Below are positions 53,713-62,393 of a stretch of 64,000 nt of DNA, in pieces. The first letter of the stretch is position 1, and the number at the start of each line of letters is the position of its first letter. The position numbers and the translations under genes are program-made. Where the stretch lies: NCBI GenBank assembly GCA_019247695.1, contig JAFBAP010000116.1, forward strand, positions 1 to 64,000, written 5' to 3'. Below the pieces are notes generated by a model. It saw only the letters and a program-made list of their open reading frames with translations, ran no database searches and was not told the DNA's origin. The stretch is from Verrucomicrobiota bacterium. Lineage in GTDB: Bacteria > Verrucomicrobiota > Verrucomicrobiia > Chthoniobacterales > JAFAMB01.

Positions 53713-55122
53713 ATGACCCCAGCGGAAGTTTCTCAGTTTATCAAAGATAAAGGTATCAGACTCATTGATTTCAAATTCGCGGATCTGCTTGGTACCTGGC
53801 AGCATTTCACCACGACGCTGACCGAGTACAATGAGGACATTTTCAACGATGGCCTCGGTTTTGATGGTTCCAGCATCCGTGGGTGGAGGGCCATTCACGC
53901 GAGTGACATGCTGGTCATCCCGGACCCCCAGACGGCCTGGATCGACATTTACAATACTGAGCCAACCCTCAGCTTTATCTGTACCATCAGGGACCCGATC
54001 ACCCGCGAACCTTATGACCGCGACCCGCGAGGGGTAGCCGAAAAGGCTGAGGCGTACCTGAAGAGCACAGGGATTGCTGATACCGCGTTTTTCGGTCCCG
54101 AAGCGGAATTTTTTATCTTCGACGACGTCCGTTACGATTACACCGCAAACAGTTCGTTCCACTCGCTCGACAGTGTGGAAGGTATTTGGAACACTGCGCG
54201 CGAGGAGTTTCCCAACCTCGGCTACAAGATCCGGCATAAGGAAGGTTATTTCCCGGTGGGACCCGCCGACACGCTGCAGGATGTCCGCAACGAGATGTGC
54301 CTTGAGATGGAAAAGGCCGGGGTGCCGATCGAGCGGCAGCACCACGAGGTGGCAACGGCAGGTCAGGCGGAGATCGACATCCGTTTCGCGTCGCTCAAGC
54401 TCATGGGCGACCACATGATGTACTACAAATACATCACGAAGAACGTCGCGAAGAAATACAACAAGGTGGTCACCTTCATGCCGAAACCGCTCTTCGGCGA
54501 CAACGGCTCCGGCATGCACACGCACATGTCGTTGTGGAAAGACGGCAAACCGCTGTTCGCAGGCGACCGGTATGCCGGCTTAAGTGAGATGGCGCTGTTC
54601 TACATCGGCGGCATCCTCAAGCATGCGCCTGCGCTGACGGCCATCACCAACCCGACCACCAACAGCTATAAGCGGCTGGTGCCGGGTTTTGAAGCGCCGG
54701 TGAACCTGGCCTACTCCGCCCGGAACCGTTCAGCTTCGATTCGTATCCCGACCTATTCGGCCAACCCGAAAGCGAAACGCATCGAGTTTCGCACCCCGGA
54801 TCCGGCCGCGAACCCGTACGTCGCTTTCTCGGCACTTTTGCTGGCGGGGCTGGACGGCATTCAGAACCGGATTGATCCGGGCGATCCGCTCGACAAGAAC
54901 CTGTACGAACTGCCGCCGGAGGAACTCGCCAAGGTGCCGAGCGTGCCCGATTCATTGCTGGGCGCGGTCGAAGCGCTCGAGGCAGACCATGAGTTCCTGC
55001 TCAAAGGCGACGTGTTCAACCGGGATTTTATCGACAACTGGATCGAAATGAAGACCAAGGAGTACGACGCGTTGCGCCTCCGGCCGCACCCGTACGAGTT
55101 CTTCATGTACTTTGATCTGTGA
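53713..55122 (+). CDS. glnA: Glutamine synthetase type I
   Basis: 469 residues, the normal type I length. Markers: DGSSIRGW near the N-terminus, [103 protein letters not shown] and the adenylylation-site-like [10 protein letters not shown]. The presence of this Tyr suggests a beta-type enzyme that could be adenylylated. It is cotranscribed with the PII gene. The window thus encodes two unrelated-length glutamine synthetases (types I and III). Confidence 0.97.
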   Translation: MTPAEVSQFIKDKGIRLIDFKFADLLGTWQHFTTTLTEYNEDIFNDGLGFDGSSIRGWRAIHASDMLVIPDPQTAWIDIYNTEPTLSFICTIRDPITREPYDRDPRGVAEKAEAYLKSTGIADTAFFGPEAEFFIFDDVRYDYTANSSFHSLDSVEGIWNTAREEFPNLGYKIRHKEGYFPVGPADTLQDVRNEMCLEMEKAGVPIERQHHEVATAGQAEIDIRFASLKLMGDHMMYYKYITKNVAKKYNKVVTFMPKPLFGDNGSGMHTHMSLWKDGKPLFAGDRYAGLSEMALFYIGGILKHAPALTAITNPTTNSYKRLVPGFEAPVNLAYSARNRSASIRIPTYSANPKAKRIEFRTPDPAANPYVAFSALLLAGLDGIQNRIDPGDPLDKNLYELPPEELAKVPSVPDSLLGAVEALEADHEFLLKGDVFNRDFIDNWIEMKTKEYDALRLRPHPYEFFMYFDL

Positions 55123-55130
55123 TCACGGGT

Positions 55131-55317
55131 AACTCGTAGCGGGTAACTGGTAACTGTTAAAACTCAGACCGCATGAAGGCGCTCGGGAGTGACGTCCCGG
55201 GCGCCTTTTGCTTTACCGGTGGACCGGGTGACGATTCCTGCAGGGAGCCGGCAATTTCGCAGCGCGAGCCTGTCACCAGGGACGAGCTACGAGCTACCCG
55301 TTACGCGTTACCGGTTG
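55131..55317. repeat. Facing GTAACGGGTAAC-type repeats flanking the glnA terminator
   Basis: ACGGGTAACTCGTAGCGGGT with AACTGGTAACTG begins eight bases after the glnA stop; reverse units (CGAGCTACGAGCTACCCGTT, ACGCGTTACCGG) lie at 55283-55317. Between them is the glnA terminator. This repeats the inverted-pair pattern seen at 2.3-2.5 kb. Confidence 0.8.
55176..55214 (+). terminator. Rho-independent terminator of glnA
   Basis: Stem AAGGCGCTCGGGA facing TCCCGGGCGCCTT (one G-T type mismatch), six-base loop, then TTGCTTT. It lies 53 bases after the glnA stop and is a convincing operon end. Confidence 0.88.
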
Positions 55318-55441
55318 TACGGCCATTTCCAATCCCGGACCTCCGGCAGGTGCCGGCGATGCTCAACGAGCTTGTCGCGCAACCTCTGGCAGAAGTGAGC
55401 CGACACCCGACACCCGGCACTTCTTCATCTGTGGCATTTTC
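55318..55441. other. Short repeat tail before the FNT gene end
   Basis: Contains CCGACACCCGACACCCGGCAC and CTTCATCTGTGGCATTTTCC, members of the dispersed families, reaching the stop codon of the gene on the other strand. No gene is seen. Confidence 0.5.
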
Positions 55442-56281
55442 CTACTTGCCGGAGGCGACCTGGCCATGGTTCAGCACCGCAACCAGCAAGATGCCGCCGC
55501 ACATGTTGCCGAGCAGGGTCGGCAGCCAGAATCGGAACAGTAAAGAGCCGAAGTCTTCAGCCCCGGTGAAAAGGAGGTAGAACTTCTCGGTCGAGCCCGC
55601 GATGATGTGATCGAAGCGGCCAAGCCCGATCAGATAGGTCAGGAGAATAATGACGAGCACCCGCGCGGTCTCGGCAAAGGGCAGAAGCCAGACCATCAAG
55701 GCGATCAGCCATCCGGCGAAGGCAGCACGGGCAAACGTGATCGGGATGGGCCCGGCAAAGACGTGTTCGCCCAGCGTTTTCAACGTTTGGCGCACGGGTT
55801 CGTCGAGCACCGGTACCTTGGCCAGGACCAAGGCGAGCAGGCAGACGCCGATCATATTGGCGATCAGGACGACGACCCATAACTTGCAGACCTGAACCAG
55901 CCGTTTCCAGGTAAACTGGTCCAGGAGCGGCAGAACCGGGGTGAGCGTGTTTTCCGTAAACAATTGTTGCCGGCCCAGAATGACGATCAGAAAGCCGAAG
56001 CTGTAACCGAATTTGGTAATGAGGTTGCGCCAGGGTGCATCGGGCAGCGCGGCAGTCAGCAAGGCTTCCGCGATGAAGGAAAATCCCATCGATAAACCTG
56101 CCGCGAGCCCGGAGAAGGCCAGCGCTGAATTGGGACGTGCGAGCTCGTCTTCGCCCTGACGGACGATGGTGGCGTAGACCACGCCGGCATTAGGCGCGAT
56201 TCGTTCTTCGATCTCGGCGGCCTCGCGCTTGTCCTCCTCGCGCCCGGTCTGGGGCGGTTGATCAGTCTGGCTCGTAGTCAT
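55442..56281 (-). CDS. Formate/nitrite transporter (FNT) family membrane protein
   Basis: 279 residues with about six transmembrane helices. The N-terminus is polar and acidic (QTGREEDKREAAEIEERIAP). Family blocks are LAAGLSMGFSFIAEALL, FGYSFGFLIVILGRQQLFTE (the highly conserved Gly-Arg-x-x-Leu-Phe-Thr-Glu-x-Thr region), AFAGWLIALMVWLLPFA and FDHIIAGSTEKFYLLFTG. The family forms pentameric channels for formate, nitrite, hydrosulfide or similar anions. The His in FDHIIAGS sits where the channel His of FNT proteins is found. Substrate unknown; a link to the neighbouring nitrogen genes is only positional. Confidence 0.9.
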   Translation of the reverse strand: MTTSQTDQPPQTGREEDKREAAEIEERIAPNAGVVYATIVRQGEDELARPNSALAFSGLAAGLSMGFSFIAEALLTAALPDAPWRNLITKFGYSFGFLIVILGRQQLFTENTLTPVLPLLDQFTWKRLVQVCKLWVVVLIANMIGVCLLALVLAKVPVLDEPVRQTLKTLGEHVFAGPIPITFARAAFAGWLIALMVWLLPFAETARVLVIILLTYLIGLGRFDHIIAGSTEKFYLLFTGAEDFGSLLFRFWLPTLLGNMCGGILLVAVLNHGQVASGK

Positions 56282-56427
56282 AACACCTGGTGAATCGGTT
56301 GGAGTTCGTTCGGTTCAACCGGTCCGCCCGGTTGCGCGAAACCGGCAGGTGCCACCGGCGGAGAGTCCTGAAAGTTCGCGGCGGAATAACCCGGACCGAT
56401 TAATAGGGATCGTTCAACCGCTGATCC

Positions 56428-57231
56428 ATGGCATCTTTAGCCCCTGTGAGGGATGGCCTTCCAGCAGGGTACACCGGCAAGGTCTGCGTAGGAACCAGCG
56501 GCTGGATCTACAAGGATTGGGCGAAATCGTTTTACCCGCCGGGGTTTCCGGTCAAAAATCGGTTCTCCTTTTACGCGGGCCGATTCCCGACGGTGGAGAT
56601 CAACGCGTCATTTTACCGGCTGCCGACGGAGGCGGCATTCGTTCATTGGCGAGAACAGGCGCCCCCCGGTTTTGTGTATAGCGTCAAGGCCAGCCGGGCA
56701 GTCACGCATTACAAACGCCTGCTGCCCGGCGCCAAATCGTTCGACCTGTTGATGGAGCGTAGCCGGCAGCTAAACGGGCGGCTCGGCCCGATTCTCTGGC
56801 AGCTGCCCGGCTCGATGCGGAAGGACCTGAACCGGCTGCAGAATTTTCTGCAAACGCTGCCGCGCGATTTACCGCACGCAATGGAGTTTCGCGATCCGTC
56901 GTGGCTGGATGCCGATACGTTTGCGCTCTTGCGGGAGGCCGGGGTTGCGCAGGTGTCCGTCAGTTCGTTGCGAATGCCCGCCTGCCATGAGTTGACGGCG
57001 GGGTTCGCCTATGTCCGGTTCCACGGCCTCGAAGGCGGCGCCGCTCACGATTATACGGAGGAAGAACTCCAGCCGTGGGCTGAGTTTCTCCGCGACTGCG
57101 CGCGCCGGGGCCTTACCGGGTTTGCTTATTTCAACAACGACGTGAACACCCGCGCGCCTCAGAACGCGCTGCTGTTGATGAAAATGCTTGGCGAATGGTC
57201 AATGCCTCCGGCGTGCAGCCGTACTGATTAA
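56428..57231 (+). CDS. DUF72 (YecE-like) protein
   Basis: 267 residues, TIM-barrel-like DUF72. Typical sequences: VCVGTSGWIYKDWAKSFYPP, FPTVEINASFYRLPTEAAFV, FVYSVKASRAVTHYKRLLPG, LGPILWQLPGSMRKDLNRLQ, AMEFRDPSWLDADTFALLRE, AYVRFHGLEGGAAHDYTEEE and GFAYFNNDVNTRAPQNALLL. No activity is established for the family. It is followed by the phosphatase gene after 43 bases on the same strand, so the two may be cotranscribed. Confidence 0.92.
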   Translation: MASLAPVRDGLPAGYTGKVCVGTSGWIYKDWAKSFYPPGFPVKNRFSFYAGRFPTVEINASFYRLPTEAAFVHWREQAPPGFVYSVKASRAVTHYKRLLPGAKSFDLLMERSRQLNGRLGPILWQLPGSMRKDLNRLQNFLQTLPRDLPHAMEFRDPSWLDADTFALLREAGVAQVSVSSLRMPACHELTAGFAYVRFHGLEGGAAHDYTEEELQPWAEFLRDCARRGLTGFAYFNNDVNTRAPQNALLLMKMLGEWSMPPACSRTD

Positions 57232-57274
57232 AAGGAAATTAAGGGCCCTGGCAAAATGCCGTTATTAATTTGCC

Positions 57275-57829
57275 ATGACCAAGCCCGACCCGAATACCTA
57301 TTGGGTGTTACCCGGCAAACTGCTGGCCGGTGAATACCCGGGTCACCCTTCCCGGGCACAGGCCAGGCTCAAATTGCGCGCTTTCCTGAATGCCGGGATC
57401 CGGCATTTTGTGGATCTGACCGAAACGGACGAGGCGCTGGAAAGTTACCAACCGCTTTTAATGGCTGAAGCGCAAAACCTGCGCGTGGCGGTGACGTACG
57501 TACGGATCCCGATTCGGGAGTACAGCGTGCCGCAACGGCCTGACGTCATGCGCCGGATCCTGGACACGATTAACGCCAGCGTGAAACGAGAAGGGATCAC
57601 TTACGTGCATTGCTGGGGTGGCATGGGACGAACGGGCTTGGTCGTGGCCTGTTGGCTCCAGGAACACGGGCGAACTGCGGATGAGGCGCTCGCGGAACTG
57701 GCGCGTCTCTGCGAAACAAGCCAGAAAAGCAGCTGTCGCCCGCGATCCCCGGAAACTCCGGCCCAGGTGGTCTGGGTGCGGCAATGGCATCGCCACCGGC
57801 ACACGGCGGGTTGGGCGGGCACAACGTAA
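57275..57829 (+). CDS. Dual-specificity/tyrosine phosphatase-like protein with repeat-derived C-terminus
   Basis: 184 residues. The CX5R active site is VHCWGGMGRTG (about residue 112-122), with a probable general-acid loop in IPIREYSVPQ and an N-terminal GEYPGHPSRAQARLKLRAFL. This fits cysteine-based dual-specificity phosphatases acting on phospho-proteins or phosphorylated small molecules. The final residues (HRHRHTAGWAGTT) are encoded by the beginning of the downstream ACGGCG repeat, which supplies the stop codon, so the native C-terminus may have been extended or replaced. Confidence 0.82.
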   Translation: MTKPDPNTYWVLPGKLLAGEYPGHPSRAQARLKLRAFLNAGIRHFVDLTETDEALESYQPLLMAEAQNLRVAVTYVRIPIREYSVPQRPDVMRRILDTINASVKREGITYVHCWGGMGRTGLVVACWLQEHGRTADEALAELARLCETSQKSSCRPRSPETPAQVVWVRQWHRHRHTAGWAGTT

Positions 57830-58318
57830 GAGTTCCCACGGGCACACGGCGGGCACAGCGGGTTGGGCGGGCACCACGACTGAGTTCACACGGCGAACAC
57901 GGCGAGCCACGGCGACCACGGCGGGAAGAGGGGGGAAAGAGTTTGGAGTTCGGAGTTCGGGGTTCGGAGCTCGGAGACGTGGTACAGCCGGATTCGATTT
58001 CCCCCGAGGGTCACGTTCACACGGTGCGAAGACCGAATCATCCGCAGAACACGCAGAGAACGCAGAAAAGAGAAAACATCCACGGATTACACAGATTGAC
58101 ACAGATTAAGGGGACCTGGCGGCAACTGGTTGACACTCGCACCCGCTCCCCATGCTGCCGCTCCGACCTCCGACCTCGTTCCCCTTCTTTCCGCTGTGGT
58201 CGCCGTGGCCCTCCGTGTTCGCCGTGTGAACTCTTACGTCGTGCCCGCCAAACCCGCTGTGCCCGCCGTGTGACCGAACCCCGAACTCCGACCTTTACTC
58301 GACACCCGACACCCGTCT
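57810..58318. repeat. Intergenic repeat array: ACGGCG units facing each other around AATCTGTG and GTTCGG units
   Basis: Forward ACGGCG-family units run from 57810 to 57935 (overlapping the phosphatase end), then GAGTTCGGGGTTCGG (57945-57975), a reverse-orientation AATCTGTG unit (CCGCAGAACACGCAGAGAAC through CACAGATTGACACAGATT, 58040-58110) and reverse ACGGCG units (CCGTGTTCGCCGTGTGAAC, 58185-58275). A CACCCGACACCCG tract completes it. It fills the space between two convergent genes and could fold into a large hairpin. Confidence 0.85.
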
Positions 58319-59578
58319 TCATTTGTGGCCTTTTTCCGCTTGCGGCATTTGTGGCATTTCCTCCGTCAGCCGCTGATATTTCCGGAGCACCTCGCGCAGG
58401 CGGTCGTGGGGGATCGCGTAAAAAGTGTTGTCGTTGACGCCTTGCATGGTCTGGGCGGCCACGAGCGAGTTAACGATTGCCTCTTCTGTTGCCTGGACGG
58501 TGGCGGCGAAAAGCGGGTCGATGCGTTCGTTTGGCAGCGCAGACCACTGGTGGTACCCGTCAACCAGTTTCGGTACGACGGTTGAAAATGCGATGAACAG
58601 GTCGCCCGAGGAATTGGTACTGATACCGCCGGTGCGGGCGACGCCCAGCGTGGCTCGCTTCGCCAGCCGTTTCAACTGGTCCGGCAACAAAGGCGCATCC
58701 GTGGCCACCACGATGAGGATGGACCCTTCCGGCTCGAAGGCCTTGTGAAATACGGGCTGAAAGTCCGTAATTTCCCGGCCGACCGGCACGCCGGCAATCG
58801 CGAGCTGTGCGCGCCGGCCGAAATTGGCTTGAACCAGGACACCGACGCAGAAACCGCCATCGGCTCCCGCCAGCCGGCGCGAAGCGGTACCGGTGCCCGC
58901 TTTGAAATCGAAAGCCCGGTTGCCGGTGCCACCGCCGGCGTTGCCCTCGTCCACCGGCCCGCCGGTTGCATCGTTTAGCGCACGGAACACATGCTCCTTT
59001 TTGACGTGGAAACCGTTTATGTCGTTGAGAGCGCCATCCCACGTTTCCGCAACCACCGGCAGGCTGAAATGGCCGGTTCCGGGAAACCTTGTCACCCCCC
59101 ACTCCACGACGGCATCGCGCACGGTACCCACGCTGTGCGTGTTGGTAAGCAGGACGGGTCCTTCAAGGAAACCGGACTCCTCCACCCACTCTGCACCCGT
59201 CATTTCACCGTTGCCATTAAAGGAAAAGACCGCCGCCGGCACCGGTGTGTCGCTGCCGTTCTTACCCAACGGCAGGATCGCGGTGACGCCCGTTCGGACG
59301 GGCCCTTTACCCTCGACCAGTCTGCCCTGGCCCTCGATCACCGTGACTTCGCCGACTTCAACCCCGCGCACGTCGGTGATCGCGTTGAGCGGGCCCGGGT
59401 CGCCCTCAAACGCAATTCCCAGATCGCGCGCCCGCGGGGCAACGACGGTGGCGTCGGTTTTGGCCACCACAACGATCGGGCAACTGAGCAGCAACCGCAG
59501 CAGCAGCACCAAAACCGCAACGGCCGTCCTGAAAAGGCGGGCGGGACGACGGCGCTTACTCACGGTGCGGCCAAACAT
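58319..59578 (-). CDS. P1-family peptidase (DmpA/S58-like), exported
   Basis: 419 residues. The N-terminus (RLFRTAVAVLVLLLRLLLSC) is a signal peptide or anchor. The peptidase part has DLGIAFEGDPGPLNAITDV and RGVEVGEVTVIEGQG, VRTGVTAILPLGKNG, GFLEGPVLLTNTHSVGTVRD, the glycine-rich GNAGGGTG and GTGTASRRL before the presumed self-cleavage point of Ntn-hydrolase peptidases, and VARTGGISTNSSGDLFIAFS. Relatives are beta-aminopeptidases or D-aminopeptidases. The last residues, EMPQMPQAEKGHK, come from a GCCACAAATG-family repeat, so the C-terminus is repeat-derived. Confidence 0.85.
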   Translation of the reverse strand: MFGRTVSKRRRPARLFRTAVAVLVLLLRLLLSCPIVVVAKTDATVVAPRARDLGIAFEGDPGPLNAITDVRGVEVGEVTVIEGQGRLVEGKGPVRTGVTAILPLGKNGSDTPVPAAVFSFNGNGEMTGAEWVEESGFLEGPVLLTNTHSVGTVRDAVVEWGVTRFPGTGHFSLPVVAETWDGALNDINGFHVKKEHVFRALNDATGGPVDEGNAGGGTGNRAFDFKAGTGTASRRLAGADGGFCVGVLVQANFGRRAQLAIAGVPVGREITDFQPVFHKAFEPEGSILIVVATDAPLLPDQLKRLAKRATLGVARTGGISTNSSGDLFIAFSTVVPKLVDGYHQWSALPNERIDPLFAATVQATEEAIVNSLVAAQTMQGVNDNTFYAIPHDRLREVLRKYQRLTEEMPQMPQAEKGHK

Positions 59579-59693
59579 AATCGGTCCCCAACAAAAGAAC
59601 AGAAGGTAGTGACGCCAACGTGCGTCTTAAATTTGCTGTATTGCAACAAAACAAGGCTTGCCACCCCTCAGCCGGCTTGCCTAGCCTTTGCGC

Positions 59694-59987
59694 ATGGCAC
59701 GCCAGTCTACACAGACGTCTCGGGCCGCCTACTACGAGCTGAAAATCCCGGAAGCAGCGTTGCAGGGGGCGGATAATGTGCGTTGCGTTCTTGTCGTCAA
59801 CGCCCGTAAGGGCATGAACGATGCCTACCGGCATCACTTGGCGGCAGGGCTGGCGGAGCTGGTCTTATTCCGGGAGCCGGAAGAAGAGGAATTATCCATT
59901 CTTAATCGAGCCGCGTTCAGACGCCTGGGCCCGTTTGTCACCAATACCCTCACCCCGGACGGCGCCATTTTGTACTTTGCAACGTAG
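59694..59987 (+). CDS. Small hypothetical protein
   Basis: 97 residues from this ATG. It looks like a compact alpha/beta protein (ADNVRCVLVVNARKGMNDAY, LAELVLFREPEEEELSILNR, FVTNTLTPDGAILYFAT). No family is recognised and no ribosome-binding site stands out. Codon use is like that of its neighbours, which favours a real gene. Confidence 0.5.
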   Translation: MARQSTQTSRAAYYELKIPEAALQGADNVRCVLVVNARKGMNDAYRHHLAAGLAELVLFREPEEEELSILNRAAFRRLGPFVTNTLTPDGAILYFAT

Positions 59988-60118
59988 GCCGGTGCGCGCG
60001 CATCGTTGCGCCGGGGCCCTCCGGTTCAGCCGTTCCGGCGTCCACCAGCTCAGCTCAATTCGAGAGGGCACTTGCCGATCTCAGAGCATCAGGACCTGAA
60101 AATCAAACCTTGCTCCCC

Positions 60119-60307
60119 ATGAACAATGCCGGTTACGTGTTCGGACTCTACCGCATCTGCGGACAAACGATCTATGTCTACAAGGCCCCCGTGCCCCATC
60201 TGCAGGGCGTGTTCTGGTGCTTCAAATTAGCCGACCGCGACCCGGTGGAAGGTTTTCGGACTCGCAAGGCCGCGATCGCTTACGCGCAGCGAAGCTTGAC
60301 CTCTTAA
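60119..60307 (+). CDS. Small hypothetical protein
   Basis: 62 residues (MNNAGYVFGLYRICGQTIYV...). The alternating hydrophobic pattern (YVYKAPVPHLQGVFWCFKLA) followed by a short helix (TRKAAIAYAQRSL) suggests a small beta-sheet-plus-helix fold. It follows the previous small gene on the same strand. No family is recognised. Confidence 0.45.
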   Translation: MNNAGYVFGLYRICGQTIYVYKAPVPHLQGVFWCFKLADRDPVEGFRTRKAAIAYAQRSLTS

Positions 60308-60324
60308 GCCGGCAAGCGCATCGC

Positions 60325-60819
60325 CTAAGCCTCATCATTCGGGTTCTCAGGCGCACCGGGGGCATTCGGTCCGCCGCGACGCTCAACGGGAGTCGCCGGG
60401 CTCGACGGCACCACCATGGTGGCCGGCCGGCGTCCGACAATCTGCAGGGAGATGATGTAAAGACTTCCGTTGGCTCCCGGTTCACGAATCCAGACCGCCT
60501 TGATGACGCCTTCCGCCTGGGATCCGTAGACGGCGTACGTGTAGAGGCCCTCGGTACAGCCACGGTGCTTCGGATCCGGAAATGCGCAGCTCTCGCCGGG
60601 CTGGAAGCGTTCCTCGCGAAGGTGGCCGAAATTCTTAATCATGAACGGATTCTGCTCCAGGCTGATCCCGCAAATTTCAGGCGTGTCGCCTTGCACGCTA
60701 GCCTGCCCCAGATCGCTCCGGCTGTGAGCCGCAATGGCTGCCAGCATGGTGGTACCGGCGATCACGGCCAATGCCACCGGTTTTGAGATCTGACGGTGTA
60801 AAAGAGAGGAAAAAGACAC
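60325..60819 (-). CDS. Hypothetical exported or membrane-anchored protein
   Basis: 164 residues from a GTG start, chosen because AAAGGG lies five bases before it; the ATG at 60885 has no such signal. One hydrophobic segment (ISKPVALAVIAGTTMLAAIA) follows a short basic head. The outer part has two Cys (EICGISLEQNP, SCAFPDPKHRGC gives three) and a Pro-rich end (GPNAPGAPENPNDEA). KAVWIREPGANGSLYIISLQ reads as beta strands. Function unknown. Confidence 0.6.
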   Translation of the reverse strand: MSFSSLLHRQISKPVALAVIAGTTMLAAIAAHSRSDLGQASVQGDTPEICGISLEQNPFMIKNFGHLREERFQPGESCAFPDPKHRGCTEGLYTYAVYGSQAEGVIKAVWIREPGANGSLYIISLQIVGRRPATMVVPSSPATPVERRGGPNAPGAPENPNDEA

Positions 60820-61156
60820 AGTAACCCTTTGGCAAATTTCCCCAAACCTAAGGGTTGCGCGGGCCGCGGGCGAGCCGGGGACCAACGCCGGATTGTGATC
60901 AGTTTCTACTGTTTACAATAAATGCAAACAGACTAAAAAAACCTGGTTTAAATTCGCCGCGCGAATCGCTGCCCTTCACCATGCCCGTAAACTGCGCATC
61001 CGGTCGATGTCCCCTGCCCGCTGCGTGCGTCAGGAAAGCGACCGCCCGTCCGGTTCCGGATGTCGCGGGGGACTTCGAAAAGACATGAACCCTGCGCACA
61101 AGCATCGTGGCAGCCGCCCGGGAACGAAGTATGCTGCGAGAAACACGGCTTCATCT
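60820..61156. other. Intergenic region between divergent genes, with an inverted repeat
   Basis: At 60909-60931 an AT-rich inverted repeat CTGTTT/AAACAG encloses ACAATAAATGC, in a stretch that is much less GC-rich than the rest, so it is a plausible promoter or operator zone. From 61007 the frame of the next gene is open, but only the ATG at 61157 begins protein-like sequence. Confidence 0.4.
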
Positions 61157-61711
61157 ATGAGTTACGTCTACGAATCAGAGAACGGTCAACAGCTTGTCGT
61201 GGAGAATGACGGCGATTACACTCAGGTCAGCCTGAGCAGCGGCAGCGGGGGCCAACAGCAGAGCCAGGCAACCGGGTTCGAGACCGGAAAATGGTCGAAG
61301 CCCCCAGCGCTTTACCGCCTCAACCGGGACTGGGTCCTGCGTCTGGAGACTGAGGACGGGCCCCAGTTCGTTCGCATGCAGGGCAGTGAAATCCGCCGGC
61401 TGCAAAGCGAACCGGACCTTGAAGCGGCCGAGAAGCTTCCCTTTGACCGATCCGACCGTCCACCCCGGCTGCGGCTGATGGAACCCCTGCGGCCCATGGA
61501 ACCGATGGAACCGATGAAGCCGATGGAACCCATGGGGCCTATGCGGTCCATGGAGCTGCGGATGGGCAACATGCGTATGAGCATGGGCGGACCCGAGCCG
61601 CGGACCGAGACTGAGGTCACGCAACGTTTCTGTACCCAGTGCGGCGCACCTGTAAGCAAGGGCGACCGTTTTTGCGGACAGTGCGGCCATCCGCTGGGTA
61701 AGCGGGACTGA
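61157..61711 (+). CDS. Zinc-ribbon protein with Met-Glu-Pro repeats
   Basis: 184 residues. The N-terminal part (YESENGQQLVVENDGDYTQV, WVLRLETEDGPQFVRMQGSE) reads as beta strands. Residues about 102-137 are a low-complexity run with MEPMEPMKPMEPMGPM and then RMGNMRMSM. The C-terminus is a zinc ribbon: FCTQCGAPVSKGDRFCGQCG. Zinc ribbons at the end of such proteins are commonly regulatory or scaffolding. I do not know a family with this exact order; the methionine tract could bind copper or be structural. Confidence 0.6.
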   Translation: MSYVYESENGQQLVVENDGDYTQVSLSSGSGGQQQSQATGFETGKWSKPPALYRLNRDWVLRLETEDGPQFVRMQGSEIRRLQSEPDLEAAEKLPFDRSDRPPRLRLMEPLRPMEPMEPMKPMEPMGPMRSMELRMGNMRMSMGGPEPRTETEVTQRFCTQCGAPVSKGDRFCGQCGHPLGKRD

Positions 61712-61793
61712 GCGAGCCTGGGACCGGGCGGCAACGCAGCAGAGGCGCCGCGCTTAAGATTATGGATTCCAGGTCGATCTAGGCGTTAGCTTT

Positions 61794-62051
61794 ATGCATA
61801 CGCCTGTTCGACACCTTAGTGCCATCGCGTTCGACTTTCAGGACCTCTTCCGGGCAAGCGATGATACCGTCCTGCAGCGTTTCCGATTTACCCGGAAGGT
61901 CAACCCCGGCGTGGTACCCAAAGACTTTCAACCCGATGCTTGCCGGATCCTTCGTGACCTTGACGCCATCACCCTGCAGTTTTTCCGTCGGGAAGGCTCG
62001 GATGATCCCGGCACTGAGATTCTCCGGTTCAGCTTCAAACCGGCGGAGTGA
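61794..62051 (+). CDS. Small hypothetical protein
   Basis: 85 residues with ordinary composition (MHTPVRHLSAIAFDFQDLFR..., VNPGVVPKDFQPDACRILRD). A hairpin, GGGCCGC with loop GTTT and GCGGCCC (62072-62089), follows 20 bases after the stop and supports transcription of a real gene. No family is recognised. Confidence 0.45.
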   Translation: MHTPVRHLSAIAFDFQDLFRASDDTVLQRFRFTRKVNPGVVPKDFQPDACRILRDLDAITLQFFRREGSDDPGTEILRFSFKPAE

Positions 62052-62393
62052 GTTGACCTGCCAAGCGCCTGGGGCCGCGTTTGCGGCCCGGCCCGGCCGG
62101 TGTTTTCCCGAAAATGAGAATCGGCCTGGGAAAATGCGTACGCGGGCGACCCGTGATTGGACGTCCTTCGCCCGTTCCAGGGGGAACGAACCGGCGCGCC
62201 TGCAGTGGGAACAAAACGTGCTCTAGCATGCATGCCGACGATTTCGATTTGTTATTTATGAAGAATTTAGCAATTTACAGCGAAGAGGTCCGGTACGTCC
62301 GCACCGGAGTGCAGCCGCGAGCGCAGTTTTGATAATGGGACGCATTTCCGCTAAATTCGCCACCGGATTCACCGATCTGTCTGAGAAACCATT
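62052..62393. other. Intergenic region, one hairpin
   Basis: Apart from the hairpin at 62072-62089 I see no feature. Short open frames are not protein-like. Confidence 0.4.

Noticed and set aside
62081-62332. 83-codon open frame between small hypothetical genes
   Set aside because: Poor composition, overlaps a hairpin, no start signal.
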